DNA from: an uncultured Ruminococcus sp.
Lineage (GTDB): Bacteria > Bacillota > Clostridia > Oscillospirales > CAG-272
Reading direction: 5' to 3'
Assembly: GCA_902782785.1 (NCBI GenBank)
Contig: CACZOH010000046.1
Coordinates: 1-7,497, forward strand
Length of the DNA stretch: 7,497 bases
In this document: positions 6,634 to 7,497 of the stretch, one piece after another
How the letters are laid out: the number at the start of each line of letters is the position of its first letter
How positions within the stretch are numbered: position 1 is the stretch's first letter
Notes under the pieces: generated by a model
What the model was told of the DNA's origin: nothing
The model's database searches: none
What the model saw: the letters and a program-made list of their open reading frames with translations, nothing else
Translations under genes and position numbers: made by a program

Positions 6634-7437
6634 ATGAAATATTTTATGGATTTTGAAGCGACGCAGTTCGATATGGAGATAATCTCCGTCGGCTGTGTCG
6701 ACGAGGACGGACGCGAGTTTTACTCTCTCGTCAAGCCCCACGGTATGAGAAAAATGACGGGCTTCATAACGGAGCTCACGGGTATCACCACGGATCAGTT
6801 GAGGAGCGCGCCGAGCGTTGACGACGTGTTTTCGGATTTCTACGATTTCATAGACAAAACGGAGAAGGCGGAGTTTTTCTGCTACGGCAACTGCGACGGC
6901 AGATTTGTCAAAACGTCTATGAAATACGTAAAAACGTTCAAGGCGCAGTGCATCTTAGGCACGATATACAGCAGTCTTGTCGACATTTCGCCGGAAGTGT
7001 CGGAGATCTTCAGGACAAATCAGACCATATCTTTATATAAGCTGTCGGATTATTACGACGCCGGGGAGGAGCAGAATCACCATGCACTGAGCGACGCAAA
7101 GCTTCTGAAGCACGTTTATATGTGCAGCAGGGGAGAGTCGCTTGACGAATGTCCGTTCCCCGAATACGTACAGCACGGAAAAAACGCGGAGATAACGGTG
7201 ACCCCGCCCGAGCGGTGCGAAAAGCCTCACGTCACGGCAAGCCACGGCGGCGATACGTTTTCGTTTTCCTCGTACGGCAAGGCGGCGGACTGGATAATAA
7301 CTCAGCTTTTGCCTAAGGACGTAATGATAACGCTCAACACAAAAAGCAACATAAGCAACCGCATAGTACAGGCGGTCGCAAACGGCAATACATATCACGG
7401 TTATACGTGGTCGTCGCCGGCAAAGCGCGAAAAATGA
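6634..7437 (+). CDS. DEDDh 3'-5' exonuclease with C-terminal NUMOD-like module
   Basis: A 267-residue protein. Residues 1-165 form an RNase T/DnaQ-type exonuclease domain. MDFEAT gives the first two metal ligands (D6, E8). YGNCDGRF supplies the third Asp (D88). HHALSDA (149-155) supplies the catalytic His and last Asp in H-x4-D spacing (H149, D154), as in DnaQ. SLYKLSDYY (133-141) is the usual segment before it. The expected activity is two-metal removal of nucleotides from 3' ends of DNA or RNA. Residues 165-205 are a linker. Residues 207-259 resemble NUMOD/IENR modules of homing endonucleases: FSSYGKAADWI (211-221), NISNRIVQA (239-247) and YHGYTWS (254-260), likely DNA- or RNA-binding. The ATG at 6634 is chosen because GGAAG (6623-6627) lies 6 nt upstream; a TTG at 6631 would be only 3 nt away. 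The gap to the preceding gene is 12 nt. Confidence 0.82.
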   Translation: MKYFMDFEATQFDMEIISVGCVDEDGREFYSLVKPHGMRKMTGFITELTGITTDQLRSAPSVDDVFSDFYDFIDKTEKAEFFCYGNCDGRFVKTSMKYVKTFKAQCILGTIYSSLVDISPEVSEIFRTNQTISLYKLSDYYDAGEEQNHHALSDAKLLKHVYMCSRGESLDECPFPEYVQHGKNAEITVTPPERCEKPHVTASHGGDTFSFSSYGKAADWIITQLLPKDVMITLNTKSNISNRIVQAVANGNTYHGYTWSSPAKREK

Positions 7438-7497
7438 GATTTACATTTTGTTTACAATATAAGGTGTAAGAAAAACACGGTATTCTTCGTCAAATAC
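7438..7497. other. AT-rich end of window, no terminator seen
   Basis: These 60 bases after the exonuclease stop are clearly more AT-rich than the genes. I find no GC-rich stem followed by a T run on either strand, so the operon's end is not visible. A TTTACA and a TACAAT occur but are not correctly spaced for a promoter. Confidence 0.4.

Noticed and set aside
7440..7463. Promoter-like TTTACA and TACAAT after the exonuclease gene
   Set aside because: The two elements are only 7 bp apart and no other partner sits at 16-18 bp.
7441..7497. Possible 3' end of a convergent minus-strand gene (18 codons then TAA)
   Set aside because: The frame is open to the window edge, but 18 codons are easily open by chance, the base composition looks intergenic, and I recognise no family.

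Overview
The window looks like a chromosomal segment from an uncultured member of the Clostridia (Bacillota), probably an Oscillospirales- or Christensenellales-like gut lineage. Evidence is the family content (DUF5685, a J-domain protein with a Cys-rich tail, a macro-domain/HTH protein of a type I know mainly from Clostridia), purine-rich AGGAGG-type ribosome binding sites, sigma-A promoters with AT-rich spacers, and heavy use of ATA for isoleucine in moderately GC-rich genes. No rRNA, tRNA, IS element, CRISPR array or prophage gene is visible.

Layout: positions 1-646 hold the 5' part of a minus-strand gene for an alpha-L-rhamnosidase-like (GH78) protein, cut by the left window edge. Positions 647-826 are an AT-rich divergent intergenic region with a strong promoter on each strand. 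From 827 to 7437 seven plus-strand genes are packed almost without gaps (two junctions are 1-nt TAATG overlaps, the others leave 1 to 12 nt), so they are probably one operon. In order they are: a putative heavy-metal exporter of the ArsP_2 10TM type with a His/Cys-rich loop; a DUF5685 protein; a J-domain protein with a TPR-like middle and a cysteine-cluster tail; a small six-helix membrane protein resembling ECF S components; the helicase RecG; a protein with a much-shortened macro-like domain and an XRE-like C-terminal domain; and a DEDDh 3'-5' exonuclease with a C-terminal NUMOD-like DNA-binding module. The final 60 bases are AT-rich and show no hairpin terminator, so the end of the operon is not resolved.

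How the genes may work together: the first four are membrane or protein-quality-control themed (metal efflux, DUF5685/J-protein pair, membrane protein). The last three are nucleic-acid themed (fork reversal and branch migration, a possible ADP-ribose-related regulator, a 3'-5' exonuclease). The best candidates for undescribed biology are the condensed macro domain fused to an HTH next to recG, the exonuclease-NUMOD fusion, and the DUF5685/J-protein pair with conserved Asp-rich and Cys-rich motifs. RecG is certain. The other functional calls rest on remembered family patterns and were not checked by any search.
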